Origin: Helicobacter sp. 11S02629-2
Lineage (GTDB): Bacteria > Campylobacterota > Campylobacteria > Campylobacterales > Helicobacteraceae
Direction: 5' to 3'
DNA: 64,000 bases
Assembly: GCF_002272875.1 (NCBI RefSeq)
Contig: NZ_MLAN01000002.1
Span: 1-64,000 of the forward strand
The position numbers and the translations under genes were made by a program. Positions 1-8,294 of this stretch are shown piece after piece. Positions within the stretch are counted from its first letter, which is position 1. Every line of letters starts with the position of its first letter. The notes below the pieces were generated by a model. The model searched no databases. It had not been told where the DNA came from and saw only the letters and a program-made list of their open reading frames with translations.

Positions 1-323
1 CCTATTTATAGACATTATAAAAAAGTTTGAAAAAAGCTAAAAATTAAACTAATCAAAACAAGAAAAGTAAGCCTTAATCGCTTGAGAAATGAAACTATAG
101 TGAAGTGAAGCTTAAGGGAAGCTTAGAAAGTAGAGCTAAAAAGAAAAAAATATATTTTTTTGAGAAGTTCGTAAGCAAAAAGTAAAAAGTAGCTCACAAA
201 ATAGCCCTCCAAAACATATCATCCATCTTTAGCCTACACCCATAAGGCAAGCTTAAAAACTATACAAAATCCAAAAACACCAAGCTAACACCTAGCCAAA
301 AACTACTCTAGCTTAATAATCCC
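1..323. other. Non-coding stretch at window start
   Basis: I see no convincing gene here. The sequence is A/T-rich with stop codons in all frames and lies downstream of the ABC ATPase gene that ends at 324 on the minus strand. It may hold the end of that transcript, but I could not pick out a clear hairpin with a T-run. Confidence 0.5.
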
Positions 324-1064
324 TCATAGTCCTATATACTCAAGATCTAAAACCTTATGACGCTTTAAACTTACTTCATAGATAAAGCTTAAATTTTTTT
401 CACTCAAAACCTCATCACCTTCCCCATAGATATAGCTAGTATCTTTTTTTAGCATCAAGGCTTTTCCTTTTAGCTTTAAGGCGTGCATTGGGAAGTGGGT
501 GTTTAAGATGATGCTTACTTTACTTTCTTGCAAGCTCTTTAAAAGATGCAAGATGATAGATATATTTTTAAAGTCAAGATTAGATTCTGGCTCATCAAGG
601 ATAACTAGCTTTGGCTTACATATAAGTGCCCTTGCAAGCAAGACCATCTGAAGCTCACCTCCACTTAGTGCGTTACACTTTTTATCTTTCAAGCTTTCTA
701 TCTCTAAGCTTTTTAGTGTTTTTAGTGCTAGTGCTTTGTGAGTAGTGCTTGGATTAAAAGCAGTATTTAACCCAAGTAAGACCATATCTAGTACACTTAA
801 GCCTATGGCACTATTTTTAGACTGAGGCACGTAGGAGACTAGTTTAAAAAGCTCTTTTTGAGAGTAACTTTTTAGCTCTCTTCCAAAGTAGCAAATCTCA
901 CCACTTGCCCTTAAAAAGCCCATCAAACACCTTAAAAGCGTAGTCTTTCCAACGCCATTTTGCCCTAGCACAGAAAGTATTTCGCCTTCTTTCATATTAA
1001 AATTAAGCCCTTTAAATATCTCTCTTTTATCCCTTTTAAAACCTAAGTTTTTTACTTCTAACAT
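324..1064 (-). CDS. Iron/metallophore ABC transporter ATP-binding protein (FecE/FhuC type)
   Basis: Cytoplasmic ATPase of a metal-chelate importer; it powers the permease encoded just upstream. The 246-residue protein has all ABC landmarks: Walker A GQNGVGKT (about residues 34-41), Q-loop glutamine in YVPQ (81), signature LSGGE (133-137), Walker B LVILDE (153-158) and switch histidine (190). The size and the Helicobacter context fit the FecE/FhuC/BtuD class. It starts with ATG directly after the permease stop, so the two are co-transcribed as the end of a receptor-permease-ATPase operon. The substrate cannot be read from the sequence; the Fur box upstream of the operon favours an iron complex or haem. 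Confidence 0.9.
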   Translation of the reverse strand: MLEVKNLGFKRDKREIFKGLNFNMKEGEILSVLGQNGVGKTTLLRCLMGFLRASGEICYFGRELKSYSQKELFKLVSYVPQSKNSAIGLSVLDMVLLGLNTAFNPSTTHKALALKTLKSLEIESLKDKKCNALSGGELQMVLLARALICKPKLVILDEPESNLDFKNISIILHLLKSLQESKVSIILNTHFPMHALKLKGKALMLKKDTSYIYGEGDEVLSEKNLSFIYEVSLKRHKVLDLEYIGL

Positions 1065-2039
1065 CTAAAGTCTTGCTCCTTTTAACTTGTAAAGTATGTA
1101 GATGAAAAAAGGACTTCCAACCACACTAGTAACTATGGATATAGGAATCTCTTCCTCTATAAGACTGCGTGAGATATCATCAACTAAAAGCATAAATATA
1201 GCCCCGATGATAAGACTTAAAGGTACTACCTTTGAAGTATTGCTTCCAAAAATAAGTCTTGCAATATGTGGCACTAGTAAGCCAACCCAGCCCACTATCC
1301 CACAAACTGACACAACAGCCGCACTTATTAATGTGCTACAAACTATAAATACCACTCTATAAAATCTCACATTAACCCCAAGACTTTTAGCTTCATCATC
1401 TTCTAGGCTTAGTGCGTTTAACTTATAGCTTAAAAGCAAGATAACTAAAGAAGCTAAAGCCATAACTATCATACCAGTGATACTTAAGGAGTTAAAGTTA
1501 GTATTAAGTGAGCCAAGAAGATAAAAAGTGATACTTGGTAATACATCTTGCGGGTCGGCTACATACTTAGTTAAAGAGATAAAGCTTTGCATCAAAGCAC
1601 CTATAACTATACCGCTTAAAACAACCATCACAGTGCCATAAACCCCACTCCCCCTAGCGATAAAAAGTGTTACAAGAAGAGTTATAAAACCAAGAGTAAA
1701 GCTAAAAAGCCCTACATAGATAAAGCTTAGCCCAAAAAGCAGTCCTATAACTCCCCCAAAAGCAGCCCCACTAGTAACGCCTAAGATATCTGGGCTTGCT
1801 AAAGCATTTTTAAAGATAGTCTGAAAGCTTGCCCCTGCCACACTTAAAGACGCCCCCACAAAGATAGCAAGTAAGATTCTAGGTAGTCTTATATCAAGTA
1901 GTACTTTTTTAGCCATGGCATTATCGCTTTGACTTAGTACTATATCTATCATCTCTTGCACACTTATGCTATAGCGCCCAAGATGCAAGCTAAAGATAGC
2001 AACGATACATAAAAGTAAAAGTAGTAAAATGTATTTCAT
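1065..2039 (-). CDS. Iron/metallophore ABC transporter permease (FecCD family)
   Basis: Inner-membrane permease of 324 residues. It has the highly hydrophobic multi-helix pattern of the FecCD/BtuC family, starting with a membrane segment at about residues 2-20. Family-like stretches visible are RLPRILLAIFVGASLSVAG near residue 50, the NALASPDILGVTSGA segment near 80 and the GLLVPHIAR coupling-loop motif near 255, which contacts the ATPase. One permease is present, so it would act as a homodimer. It sits 19 nt after the TonB receptor stop and abuts the ATPase start, giving a three-gene transport operon. The soluble binding protein is encoded on the other side of the shared promoter region. Confidence 0.9.
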   Translation of the reverse strand: MKYILLLLLLCIVAIFSLHLGRYSISVQEMIDIVLSQSDNAMAKKVLLDIRLPRILLAIFVGASLSVAGASFQTIFKNALASPDILGVTSGAAFGGVIGLLFGLSFIYVGLFSFTLGFITLLVTLFIARGSGVYGTVMVVLSGIVIGALMQSFISLTKYVADPQDVLPSITFYLLGSLNTNFNSLSITGMIVMALASLVILLLSYKLNALSLEDDEAKSLGVNVRFYRVVFIVCSTLISAAVVSVCGIVGWVGLLVPHIARLIFGSNTSKVVPLSLIIGAIFMLLVDDISRSLIEEEIPISIVTSVVGSPFFIYILYKLKGARL

Positions 2040-2058
2040 CTATTTAGTAGCTACCTTT

Positions 2059-4170
2059 TTAATAGCTACTTGCAAACTTCACGCTAAAGTTGCGTCCAGG
2101 CTCAACTAGTGGGTTGGTTAAACTTTCTTTATAGGCTATGGCTTCAACTGTGGTTGGGTTTCTTCCAACTTGATTGAAGATATTTTCCACACCAAATATA
2201 AGCTTAGAATCTTTATCTATAAAAGGTAGATTTATCCCTATGTAAATATCACTCATAGCATAAGACTTAGTTGGTCTTTCTTGTGCCTTATCTATCCTGC
2301 TTTTACCTAAAAAGCCTCTTTCTACTAGCTTTATAAACCCAAACTTATCTTTATAGCTAAGCTCTATTCGCCCAAAAAGTGGCGCTATATAACTTAGTGG
2401 CTTTTTACTTGTCAAATCTTGCCCATAAGTATAAGTTAGGTTATAAGTTAGATTTAATCTATCATCAAAAAAGTATGCCCCACCATCTAGCTCAGCCCCA
2501 GCTATAAGGGCTTTGCCTATGTTTGTGTATTGATTATTAGGCCTAGCACTACTAGGCTGGAAGGTTTTTAAAGAGATCATATCTTCATAGAGTGTCCCAA
2601 AGCCAGCGATGTTTAAATACATAAAATCTGTATTAAACCTAAAGCCAGATTCCAAAGTCTGAGAGTACTCAGGCTTAAGGTTTGGATTAGCTATCGTTGC
2701 TAGGGCAGAGCTACCTGCTGGTGTAGTTTGCATCCTAGTGCCCGGTCCACTTACCCTAAAGTTATGAGAGATGTTAAAAAAGTGAGTGATATTAGAAGTG
2801 ATGATGGTTACACCACCTAAAGCACCCGTTAAAGCAGCATTATTTAATATATTATTTTCATCTAAGAGTTTAGAATCTAACTCACTTTCTGCTGCATATC
2901 TTTTCTTGCCTATGGTAGTTAGTATGTAGTCTCCCCTCAAAGAAGGCTGCAAAGTAAAACGCTTAGTTATTTTATAGTCATCTTTTATAAAAGCACCAAA
3001 GTCAGTTTGGGTACTAGCCCTATTAGTAAAAGTATCACTTGATACTCCCTTATCTGTAGTCACAGTCCTTAAAACTCTAGTTGGCGAAAGGCTAGAGTAA
3101 AAATCTAACCCATAGATTAGATCATGAGCTTTTAGATTAGATTCAAAGCTTAGCCTTCCTCCTACTATATAACTATCATAAACCCTTTGATGAGTTAAAC
3201 TTTTAGCCCCACTTATGACTTGCCTTCTATCTACATAGATATCTGTATCATACTTCCTTACATAAAGATAAGCATCCATACTTTTTGCAAAACTTAGATT
3301 GTACTTAGTTAGCCCTACTCTTAGGTATTTTTCAGTTATAGGGTCTTCAGACTGATAGATAAAGTAGCTTGACCCAGGAGCTGCTCCTAGTCCTCCTGCA
3401 CGCTTAGAGTGCACTCTTTGATAACGCCCTTGGATATAGAATCTTATGTCATTTTTAGTTGTATAGCCTGCGTTTAGATCAAAACCAAAAGAATCAAAGC
3501 CAGAGTTTTTAACCCTCCCTAGTGGACTTTGATAATCTTGCCCCATCCGCCCACTTGCACCAAGCAAAACATCAAAGCCATCTCCCCCGCCAATGGCTTC
3601 AAGTCTTCCTGCTACGCCGTTATTAACACTATCATATTCTAAAGCCCTAAGCTTTGCATCCATCTTAAACGGCTTTGATATATCGCCTTTAAAACGCCTA
3701 GTTTTTATATTTATAACGCCATTCATAGCATCACTCCCCCAAATGGAAGATGCCGGCCCTCTTAGCACTTCTATACTATCTATGGAGTTAGGATCTAACA
3801 TATTAAGCTCTAAAGTATTACGCCCACTTAATCTAACTCCATCTATTAGTACAATAGATCTTGAAAGGTTAGAGTTCATACCTCTTATGCTTATTTGGCC
3901 ATTTATCCCACCACTTCTTGAGTAGGCAACTCCGGGCACACTTGCTAGTATGTCTTGTACACCACCTGTGCCACTACTATCAAGCACATAGTCTTTATCT
4001 ATGATGCTTATAGACTTGCTTTGCTTTTCTATATCTAGTGGAGAAGCACTTGCTTGGACGTTAAGTGCATCTAAAAGTGTAGTTTGAAGCTTTTCTTCTC
4101 TAGTCTCATTTGCCAAAAGAGGCAAGAGAGCTAAGCTAAAATAAAATATAAGTGTAGTTTTTAATTTCAT
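2059..4170 (-). CDS. TonB-dependent outer-membrane receptor
   Basis: Outer-membrane gated channel that would import a metal chelate, haem or cobalamin using TonB energy. The 703-residue precursor has a signal peptide (residues 1-20, ending LLANE), a plug domain at about 55-170 (VQDILASVPGV, ISIRGMNSN, IDSIEVLRGPASSIWGSDAMNGVINI) and a long beta-barrel ending in tyrosine (KFASSY). Near the end NIFNQVGRNP is typical of the last strands. It is first in the minus-strand operon; its start lies about 60 bp from an exact Fur-box match, so iron repression is likely. The ligand is not identifiable from sequence alone. Confidence 0.92.
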   Translation of the reverse strand: MKLKTTLIFYFSLALLPLLANETREEKLQTTLLDALNVQASASPLDIEKQSKSISIIDKDYVLDSSGTGGVQDILASVPGVAYSRSGGINGQISIRGMNSNLSRSIVLIDGVRLSGRNTLELNMLDPNSIDSIEVLRGPASSIWGSDAMNGVINIKTRRFKGDISKPFKMDAKLRALEYDSVNNGVAGRLEAIGGGDGFDVLLGASGRMGQDYQSPLGRVKNSGFDSFGFDLNAGYTTKNDIRFYIQGRYQRVHSKRAGGLGAAPGSSYFIYQSEDPITEKYLRVGLTKYNLSFAKSMDAYLYVRKYDTDIYVDRRQVISGAKSLTHQRVYDSYIVGGRLSFESNLKAHDLIYGLDFYSSLSPTRVLRTVTTDKGVSSDTFTNRASTQTDFGAFIKDDYKITKRFTLQPSLRGDYILTTIGKKRYAAESELDSKLLDENNILNNAALTGALGGVTIITSNITHFFNISHNFRVSGPGTRMQTTPAGSSALATIANPNLKPEYSQTLESGFRFNTDFMYLNIAGFGTLYEDMISLKTFQPSSARPNNQYTNIGKALIAGAELDGGAYFFDDRLNLTYNLTYTYGQDLTSKKPLSYIAPLFGRIELSYKDKFGFIKLVERGFLGKSRIDKAQERPTKSYAMSDIYIGINLPFIDKDSKLIFGVENIFNQVGRNPTTVEAIAYKESLTNPLVEPGRNFSVKFASSY

Positions 4171-4229
4171 AATAAACCTTGATATGGGGATTAGTGGAAA
4201 GTAATCATTAATTGCGGAATATAATATTA

Positions 4230-4244
4230 TAATAATTATTATTA
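4230..4244. promoter_or_regulatory. Fur box between divergent metal-uptake operons
   Basis: The 15 bp TAATAATTATTATTA match the H. pylori Fur core consensus TAATAATnATTATTA at every defined position. The site lies in the 100-bp gap between the receptor gene (start 4170, minus) and the first ThuA-like gene (start 4271, plus), so one site could control both directions. The H. pylori NikR pattern TATWATT-N11-AATWATA does not fit here. Binding itself is inferred. Confidence 0.8.
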
Positions 4245-4270
4245 TTTTTATATAAGACCTAAGGAAAAAT

Positions 4271-4960
4271 ATGAGCTACAGCCCAACAGAAGATAAATTT
4301 AAATGGCAAACTCTACAAGATGCAGGCTTTATAGCCTACTTAGATTCAATGGACTATTCTAATAGTGGAATCTATAATCACTTTTTATACAAAAACGCCT
4401 TTAAACGGCTAGATATATACGAAGACTTAGAATCTATAAAAAACTTTAAAGCCCTACTTTTACCAAACTCGGTTGATGAAGTATTTTTACATAGAAACAA
4501 AGGCTTAATAAAAGCTTTTTTAGAAGAAGCAAACTTACAGCAGCCAAAGATTCTAGTTAGCTTTGCTTCTAACTTCCTTCCTTGGCTTCCGGGTAATAGC
4601 CTTTATACCCAAAGCAAGCAAGACATAAAGACAAGGTTTATAAAACAAAGTAAACATAGAATCTTTAGTGGCGTAAGCGAGTATGATCTAAACTACAGGC
4701 GTGGAGTTAAAGGCTTTTTTAATAGAGGCTTTTTTAACCCACCACCTAATGCTGAAGTGATACTAAAAGATAATGAAAGCAAGTGCGTAGCCTATATAGA
4801 TAGCACAAGCACTCCTAGTACTATACTTGCAACAGCAGGGGCTGACTTACTAAGCTATGGTATCTTTGATACTAACACTGCAAGAAGGATGGGGCTTAAT
4901 CTTTTAAACTACCTAAGTGACTTTTTAAAGCCTAAAGATACTAAGGGAGAAAGATTATGA
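4271..4960 (+). CDS. ThuA/GATase1-like protein A of metal-uptake locus (unknown function)
   Basis: I do not recognise a named family with certainty. The 229-residue protein has no signal peptide or membrane segment and reads like a small Rossmann/GATase1-like (ThuA-like) fold: FKALLLPNSVDEVF, then a helix and a strand ILVSFASNFLPWLPG. It is paralogous to the next gene: both have a lysine/leucine helix before a strand ending in a PW/P-containing loop, then a G-x-F-x-PP motif (GFFNPPPNAEVIL here) and a similar C-terminal block. It has a good ribosome site (AAGGA) and its ATG follows the Fur box by 26 bp. Its stop overlaps the next start (ATGA), so the genes are translationally coupled. A role in handling an imported chelate is inference from position only. 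Confidence 0.8.
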   Translation: MSYSPTEDKFKWQTLQDAGFIAYLDSMDYSNSGIYNHFLYKNAFKRLDIYEDLESIKNFKALLLPNSVDEVFLHRNKGLIKAFLEEANLQQPKILVSFASNFLPWLPGNSLYTQSKQDIKTRFIKQSKHRIFSGVSEYDLNYRRGVKGFFNRGFFNPPPNAEVILKDNESKCVAYIDSTSTPSTILATAGADLLSYGIFDTNTARRMGLNLLNYLSDFLKPKDTKGERL

Positions 4961-5601
4961 AAAAAGCCATCATCACTGGCGGCCAAAGCTTTCATCAAAA
5001 CCTTTTTAGCGCTAAAGATGGAAGATATAAAAACTTTTTTGATGAGAGAATCTACCTCTTAGACCTAGAGATGGCAAGCCTTAAAGACTATGACTACATA
5101 GTTATAAGCTCAAGGCTTAATCCAACCTATCTTTTTAAAAACAAGCACAAAATAGAATCCTATCTTGATAGTGGGGGGAATATAGTAAGTTTTGGCGAGT
5201 TAAAAAGACCACTTTTTAGAAACGTACACTGGCAAAACTATGATACTAACTTTTGGTGGTGGACTGTTAAAGGAAGTGATCTTCCCCTTTTTGCTAAAAG
5301 TGAAAATCACGATCTTTTTAAATTTATAAAAGTTGATACTTGCAAGTGGCACTACCATGGTGCCTTTTACCCGCCAGCTTTTAGCGAAGAGATACTAATA
5401 AATGAGATAGGAGAAAGCATCATCTATAAAGATGCTAAAAGCTATAAAGGCAGCCTTTATATAACAAGCCTAGACCCAGACTATCACATAGCCCAAGGCT
5501 TTATGCCAAAAACTGTGCCTTTTTTTGATGGCTTTTTAGCTTGGGTGGAATCTGACATAAGCAAACAAAAAGCTAGCAAAGCCAAAAAAGGCTTTTTATG
5601 A
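4957..5601 (+). CDS. ThuA/GATase1-like protein B of metal-uptake locus (unknown function)
   Basis: Second of a tandem paralogous pair, 214 residues, cytoplasmic by its sequence. Visible features: YDYIVISSRLNPTYLF then GGNIVSFGEL (a Rossmann-like strand-loop), a tryptophan-rich patch (FWWWTVKG), histidines in CKWHYHGAFYPP and DPDYHIAQGF, and a C-terminal FFDGFLAWVE. The G-x-F-x-PP motif and the order of strands match the preceding protein. It overlaps both neighbours by 4 nt (ATGA), so the three plus-strand genes form one coupled unit with the periplasmic binding protein. The conserved His/Trp residues could bind a ligand, but no catalytic set can be assigned. Confidence 0.8.
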   Translation: MKKAIITGGQSFHQNLFSAKDGRYKNFFDERIYLLDLEMASLKDYDYIVISSRLNPTYLFKNKHKIESYLDSGGNIVSFGELKRPLFRNVHWQNYDTNFWWWTVKGSDLPLFAKSENHDLFKFIKVDTCKWHYHGAFYPPAFSEEILINEIGESIIYKDAKSYKGSLYITSLDPDYHIAQGFMPKTVPFFDGFLAWVESDISKQKASKAKKGFL

Positions 5602-6641
5602 GAGGTTTAAAAGTACTGCTAGTTTTAGCTAGCTTTTTAGCTTTTGCTTATGCTTTTCCAGTTGTGATAGTAGATTCTAAAGGCTATAAAGTCACGCTAG
5701 ATAAAAAGCCAAAAAGGATAGTTGTAGCTGGGGGCATGTGGCCTTTGCCTGCTTTACTTATAGCCTTAGGGCAAGATGCTAAAAGCTTAGTTTATGTGCC
5801 AAAGGCTAGTATCTCTGCTCTAACTAACTCAATTCTTTATAAGTTCTACCCTGATATAAAAGATATAAAAAGCTCTAACTCGGATAACATAGAAACCTTG
5901 CTTAGTTATAAGCCAGATCTTTTTATATGCCACACTGCAAATGATAAGCTTTGTAATATGATGAAAGAAACCACTGTGCCAACTATCATGTTAGATTCTA
6001 ACCCCTACCCTCATAATTATGATTCTTTAAACTCACTTAAGGCTTGGCTTGCTGTAAGTGGCAAGATCTTAGATAAAGAAAAGCTTAGTAGTGATATCTT
6101 AAAAGATACCATTCAAACTAGAGACTTTATAGCTAAAAGGCTAAAAGGCATAAAGCCTAAAAAAGCCTTAATCATACATAGGTTTAATCAAGGAGAAGGC
6201 TTAGCAGTAGGAGGACTTTTTGCTAACTACTGGCTAAGTAATAGTGGCGGTCTTAATGTCTATAAGAATCTAAAAGGCACTAAAAATGTCAACCTTGAAG
6301 ACTTATACTCAAAAGATATAGATGTGATATTTATAACTAACTTTAACACCCTAACACCCAAAGACTTAGAATCTAACAAAGACTATCAGTTTATAAAGGC
6401 AGTTAAAAATAAGCAAGTTTATAAGTTTCCACTTTTTACTTATAGGCCTTTTGCCCCAAGCCTAGATGCTTCACTTTTACTTTTATTTATCGCTAAGACT
6501 TTACATCCTATGGTTTTTAAAGATATAGATTTAAATGAAAAAATAAAAACTCACTTTAAAAAGTTTTATAACCTTGATGTGAGTTCTAAAGATATAGATT
6601 CTATGTTAAGTCCAAATCCAAAAGCTGGCTTGATTAAATAG
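5598..6641 (+). CDS. Periplasmic metal-chelate binding protein (FecB/CeuE/BtuF-like)
   Basis: Substrate-binding component for the importer encoded on the opposite strand. The 347-residue precursor has a signal peptide (1-19, ending AYA) without a lipobox cysteine, then the cluster-8 binding-protein pattern: VTLDKKPKRIVV at about 34-46, a first lobe with IETLLSYKPDLFI near 95-107, a long central helix around 155-190 and a second lobe with DVIFITNFN. The start overlaps the ThuA-like gene B (ATGA). Receptor, permease and ATPase lie across the Fur-box region, so the locus encodes a complete importer split into two divergent operons. The ligand is unknown; iron is favoured by the Fur box, although Helicobacter CeuE-type proteins are also known to bind nickel complexes. 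Confidence 0.88.
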   Translation: MRGLKVLLVLASFLAFAYAFPVVIVDSKGYKVTLDKKPKRIVVAGGMWPLPALLIALGQDAKSLVYVPKASISALTNSILYKFYPDIKDIKSSNSDNIETLLSYKPDLFICHTANDKLCNMMKETTVPTIMLDSNPYPHNYDSLNSLKAWLAVSGKILDKEKLSSDILKDTIQTRDFIAKRLKGIKPKKALIIHRFNQGEGLAVGGLFANYWLSNSGGLNVYKNLKGTKNVNLEDLYSKDIDVIFITNFNTLTPKDLESNKDYQFIKAVKNKQVYKFPLFTYRPFAPSLDASLLLLFIAKTLHPMVFKDIDLNEKIKTHFKKFYNLDVSSKDIDSMLSPNPKAGLIK

Positions 6642-6724
6642 ATAAAAAAGTAGATAGAAAATGATAGCTTGTAGTTTTTTAAGATAAAAGCAAAAAGTAT
6701 TTATTAAAAATAACCTAGCAGCTC

Positions 6725-6792
6725 TCACTAGCTCTACTCTTAAAATAAGGGCTAGTGATAGAAAGGATGAAGGTTAAGCTAGAAGCTAGCTT
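6725..6792. terminator. Two hairpins between convergent genes
   Basis: A stem of about 10 bp (TCACTAGCTC with GGGCTAGTGA, one G-T pair; 6725-6758) is followed by a 7-bp hairpin (AAGCTAG, loop AAG, CTAGCTT; 6776-6792) and then T-rich sequence. The position between a plus-strand operon end and a minus-strand gene end suits bidirectional termination. This is inferred from structure only. Confidence 0.5.
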
Positions 6793-6814
6793 TTAACTAG
6801 CTTTTAACAAGGTC

Positions 6815-7564
6815 TTAGAAAGTATAGCTATAACCTATTTGTATAATGTAGTTTCTTAAAGATGCACTTTGTTCACCAAAACCACTGCCGCCTTTAACGT
6901 CTGTAGAAACTATAGGGATTTTTGCGCCTAGGTTTATCCTTTGGCTTTCACCAAGGTTAGCACTTACTCCTATGTTTATAGGCACTGCAAAGCCATCGCC
7001 ATTTACTGCTATAAGGTGATTTTCAGTTTTTGTGCCTGCGGTAATGCTAGTAGTATTATTTATATGATAGTTTGTATAGCCAAATCCAGCACCCACATAA
7101 CCACTAAACATCTTAGTAAAATTTACATAGTAGTCTACGTTTAAGGCTACTAAGTGATTAAAGTTAACAGCACTGCTTTTTACAGAAGGCACGCTGCCAT
7201 TTGTGCCAGTAGAAGCTGCTGCTGCCATGCCATTTGCACTACTTGCTCCATTTTGTGCTGCCAAAACTGCCCCAGCTTGTGCAGATGTTAAGCTCTTACT
7301 AGCAAAGCTTTGAGAGAAGTTATAGCTTAGATAGTATCTAAAGCCAACTTTATCATTTATAGCTTGTTGATAACCTACATCAAGCCCTAGCATGTAGCCT
7401 ATGCCAGTTTTAGGTGCAATCTCTTCTACGACACTATTATCATAAGTAGGATTAGTTATAGGAAGCCCAACATTACCCCCTACAAAGATTCCACTTTTTG
7501 CGTAAGCGCCACCACTTAGTAGTGCAACTAGTCCTAATACTCCAATTAATGTTTGTTTTCTCAT
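6815..7564 (-). CDS. Helicobacter-type outer-membrane beta-barrel protein
   Basis: The 249-residue precursor has a signal peptide (1-22, ALLSGGAYA), then short alternating strands rich in Gly, Tyr and Asn, and a C-terminal IIQIGYSYTF ending in phenylalanine, as expected for BAM-assembled barrels. FVGGNVGLP at the mature N-terminus and GYMLGLDVGYQ resemble the small Helicobacter OMP families (Hof/Hom-like). Residues about 95-130 form an Ala/Ser/Gly-rich loop probably facing outside. The gene is monocistronic, with a gap of about 140 bp upstream and hairpins downstream. Which OMP family it belongs to, and whether it is a porin or adhesin, I cannot say. Confidence 0.85.
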   Translation of the reverse strand: MRKQTLIGVLGLVALLSGGAYAKSGIFVGGNVGLPITNPTYDNSVVEEIAPKTGIGYMLGLDVGYQQAINDKVGFRYYLSYNFSQSFASKSLTSAQAGAVLAAQNGASSANGMAAAASTGTNGSVPSVKSSAVNFNHLVALNVDYYVNFTKMFSGYVGAGFGYTNYHINNTTSITAGTKTENHLIAVNGDGFAVPINIGVSANLGESQRINLGAKIPIVSTDVKGGSGFGEQSASLRNYIIQIGYSYTF

Positions 7565-7703
7565 TTTTAGTCCTAAGATTTAAGTTTAAGACCTAGCATC
7601 TTGCCTTGATTGTAAAGATGACAAAGTGCTAGCATCAAGGCAGGATTGTACTTGAGAAAAAATAAGATTTATTTAAGATTTAGTAAATTGTAAAAATTAT
7701 TAA

Positions 7704-8231
7704 TTACTTTTGCTTTCTTTGTTGCAAATTAGGACTATGAAAGACCTTAGTGCCAGAAAGTACTTCTCTAAGGAATCTTTTATCTTTCCTAAGTTTTATA
7801 TAAAAAAGTGGGAAGATTAAAGTCATCTCTATCATATAAACTATCTCAAATATTACAAGCTGGATGATACTAGGTAGCTTCCAAGTGCCATCTTCTTTCT
7901 TGCCATGTTTGATGGAGAGTAGTTTTAAGCCAGTATATCTATAGCCCGGAGTTTGCCCAGAGACTTTAAAAAAGATGATCTCTATAATCAAAAAAAGCAA
8001 AGTACAGATGATATGGGCTGGCGTGCTTGCTTGAAAAGCGTCCTTACCACCTAAAATCACATAAGTAGCAATATATAATATGGGCATGGCTATTAAAAAC
8101 ATATCAGTGATAAAAGCTTTAATACGTAAAAATGCATAAGCACTTAGCCTAGATGCTGCTAAGCTATCAGACTGCTTTTGGGTCTTGTTACGCTCTAGTG
8201 TTTTTTGCAACCTTGAAGTTTTGCCTTTCAT
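7704..8231 (-). CDS. RDD-family membrane protein
   Basis: A 175-residue inner-membrane protein. After a charged N-terminus (KTSRLQKTLERNKTQ) comes the RDD-like first helix (RIKAFITDMFLIAMPILYIATYV, about 36-58), a second helix (IICTLLFLIIEIIFF, about 75-90), the family-typical QTPGYRYTGLKLLS segment and a third helix near 127-147. RDD proteins are transporters or membrane accessory proteins of mostly unknown role. The gene stands alone and is divergent from the LolC-like gene, with the GATTCTAG/CTAGAATC palindrome at 8263-8278 between them. Confidence 0.8.
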   Translation of the reverse strand: MKGKTSRLQKTLERNKTQKQSDSLAASRLSAYAFLRIKAFITDMFLIAMPILYIATYVILGGKDAFQASTPAHIICTLLFLIIEIIFFKVSGQTPGYRYTGLKLLSIKHGKKEDGTWKLPSIIQLVIFEIVYMIEMTLIFPLFYIKLRKDKRFLREVLSGTKVFHSPNLQQRKQK

Positions 8232-8262
8232 TACCCTTAGCCTTAAAAGTTAATTGAGATCT

Positions 8263-8278
8263 GATTCTAGCTAGAATC
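8263..8278. repeat. Inverted pair of the GAWTC motif (16-bp perfect palindrome)
   Basis: GATTCTAG followed directly by CTAGAATC forms a perfect 16-bp palindrome in the gap between the divergent RDD and LolC-like genes. It is one of several intergenic inverted pairs of the motif that is over-represented across the window. It lies just before the LolC ribosome site, so it could also act in the leader. Confidence 0.7.
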
Positions 8279-8294
8279 TAAAAAAGGAAAAATA

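Noticed and set aside
4205-4260. Possible NikR operator in the divergent promoter
   Set aside because: The TATWATT-N11-AATWATA spacing is not met, while the Fur consensus matches at all defined bases.
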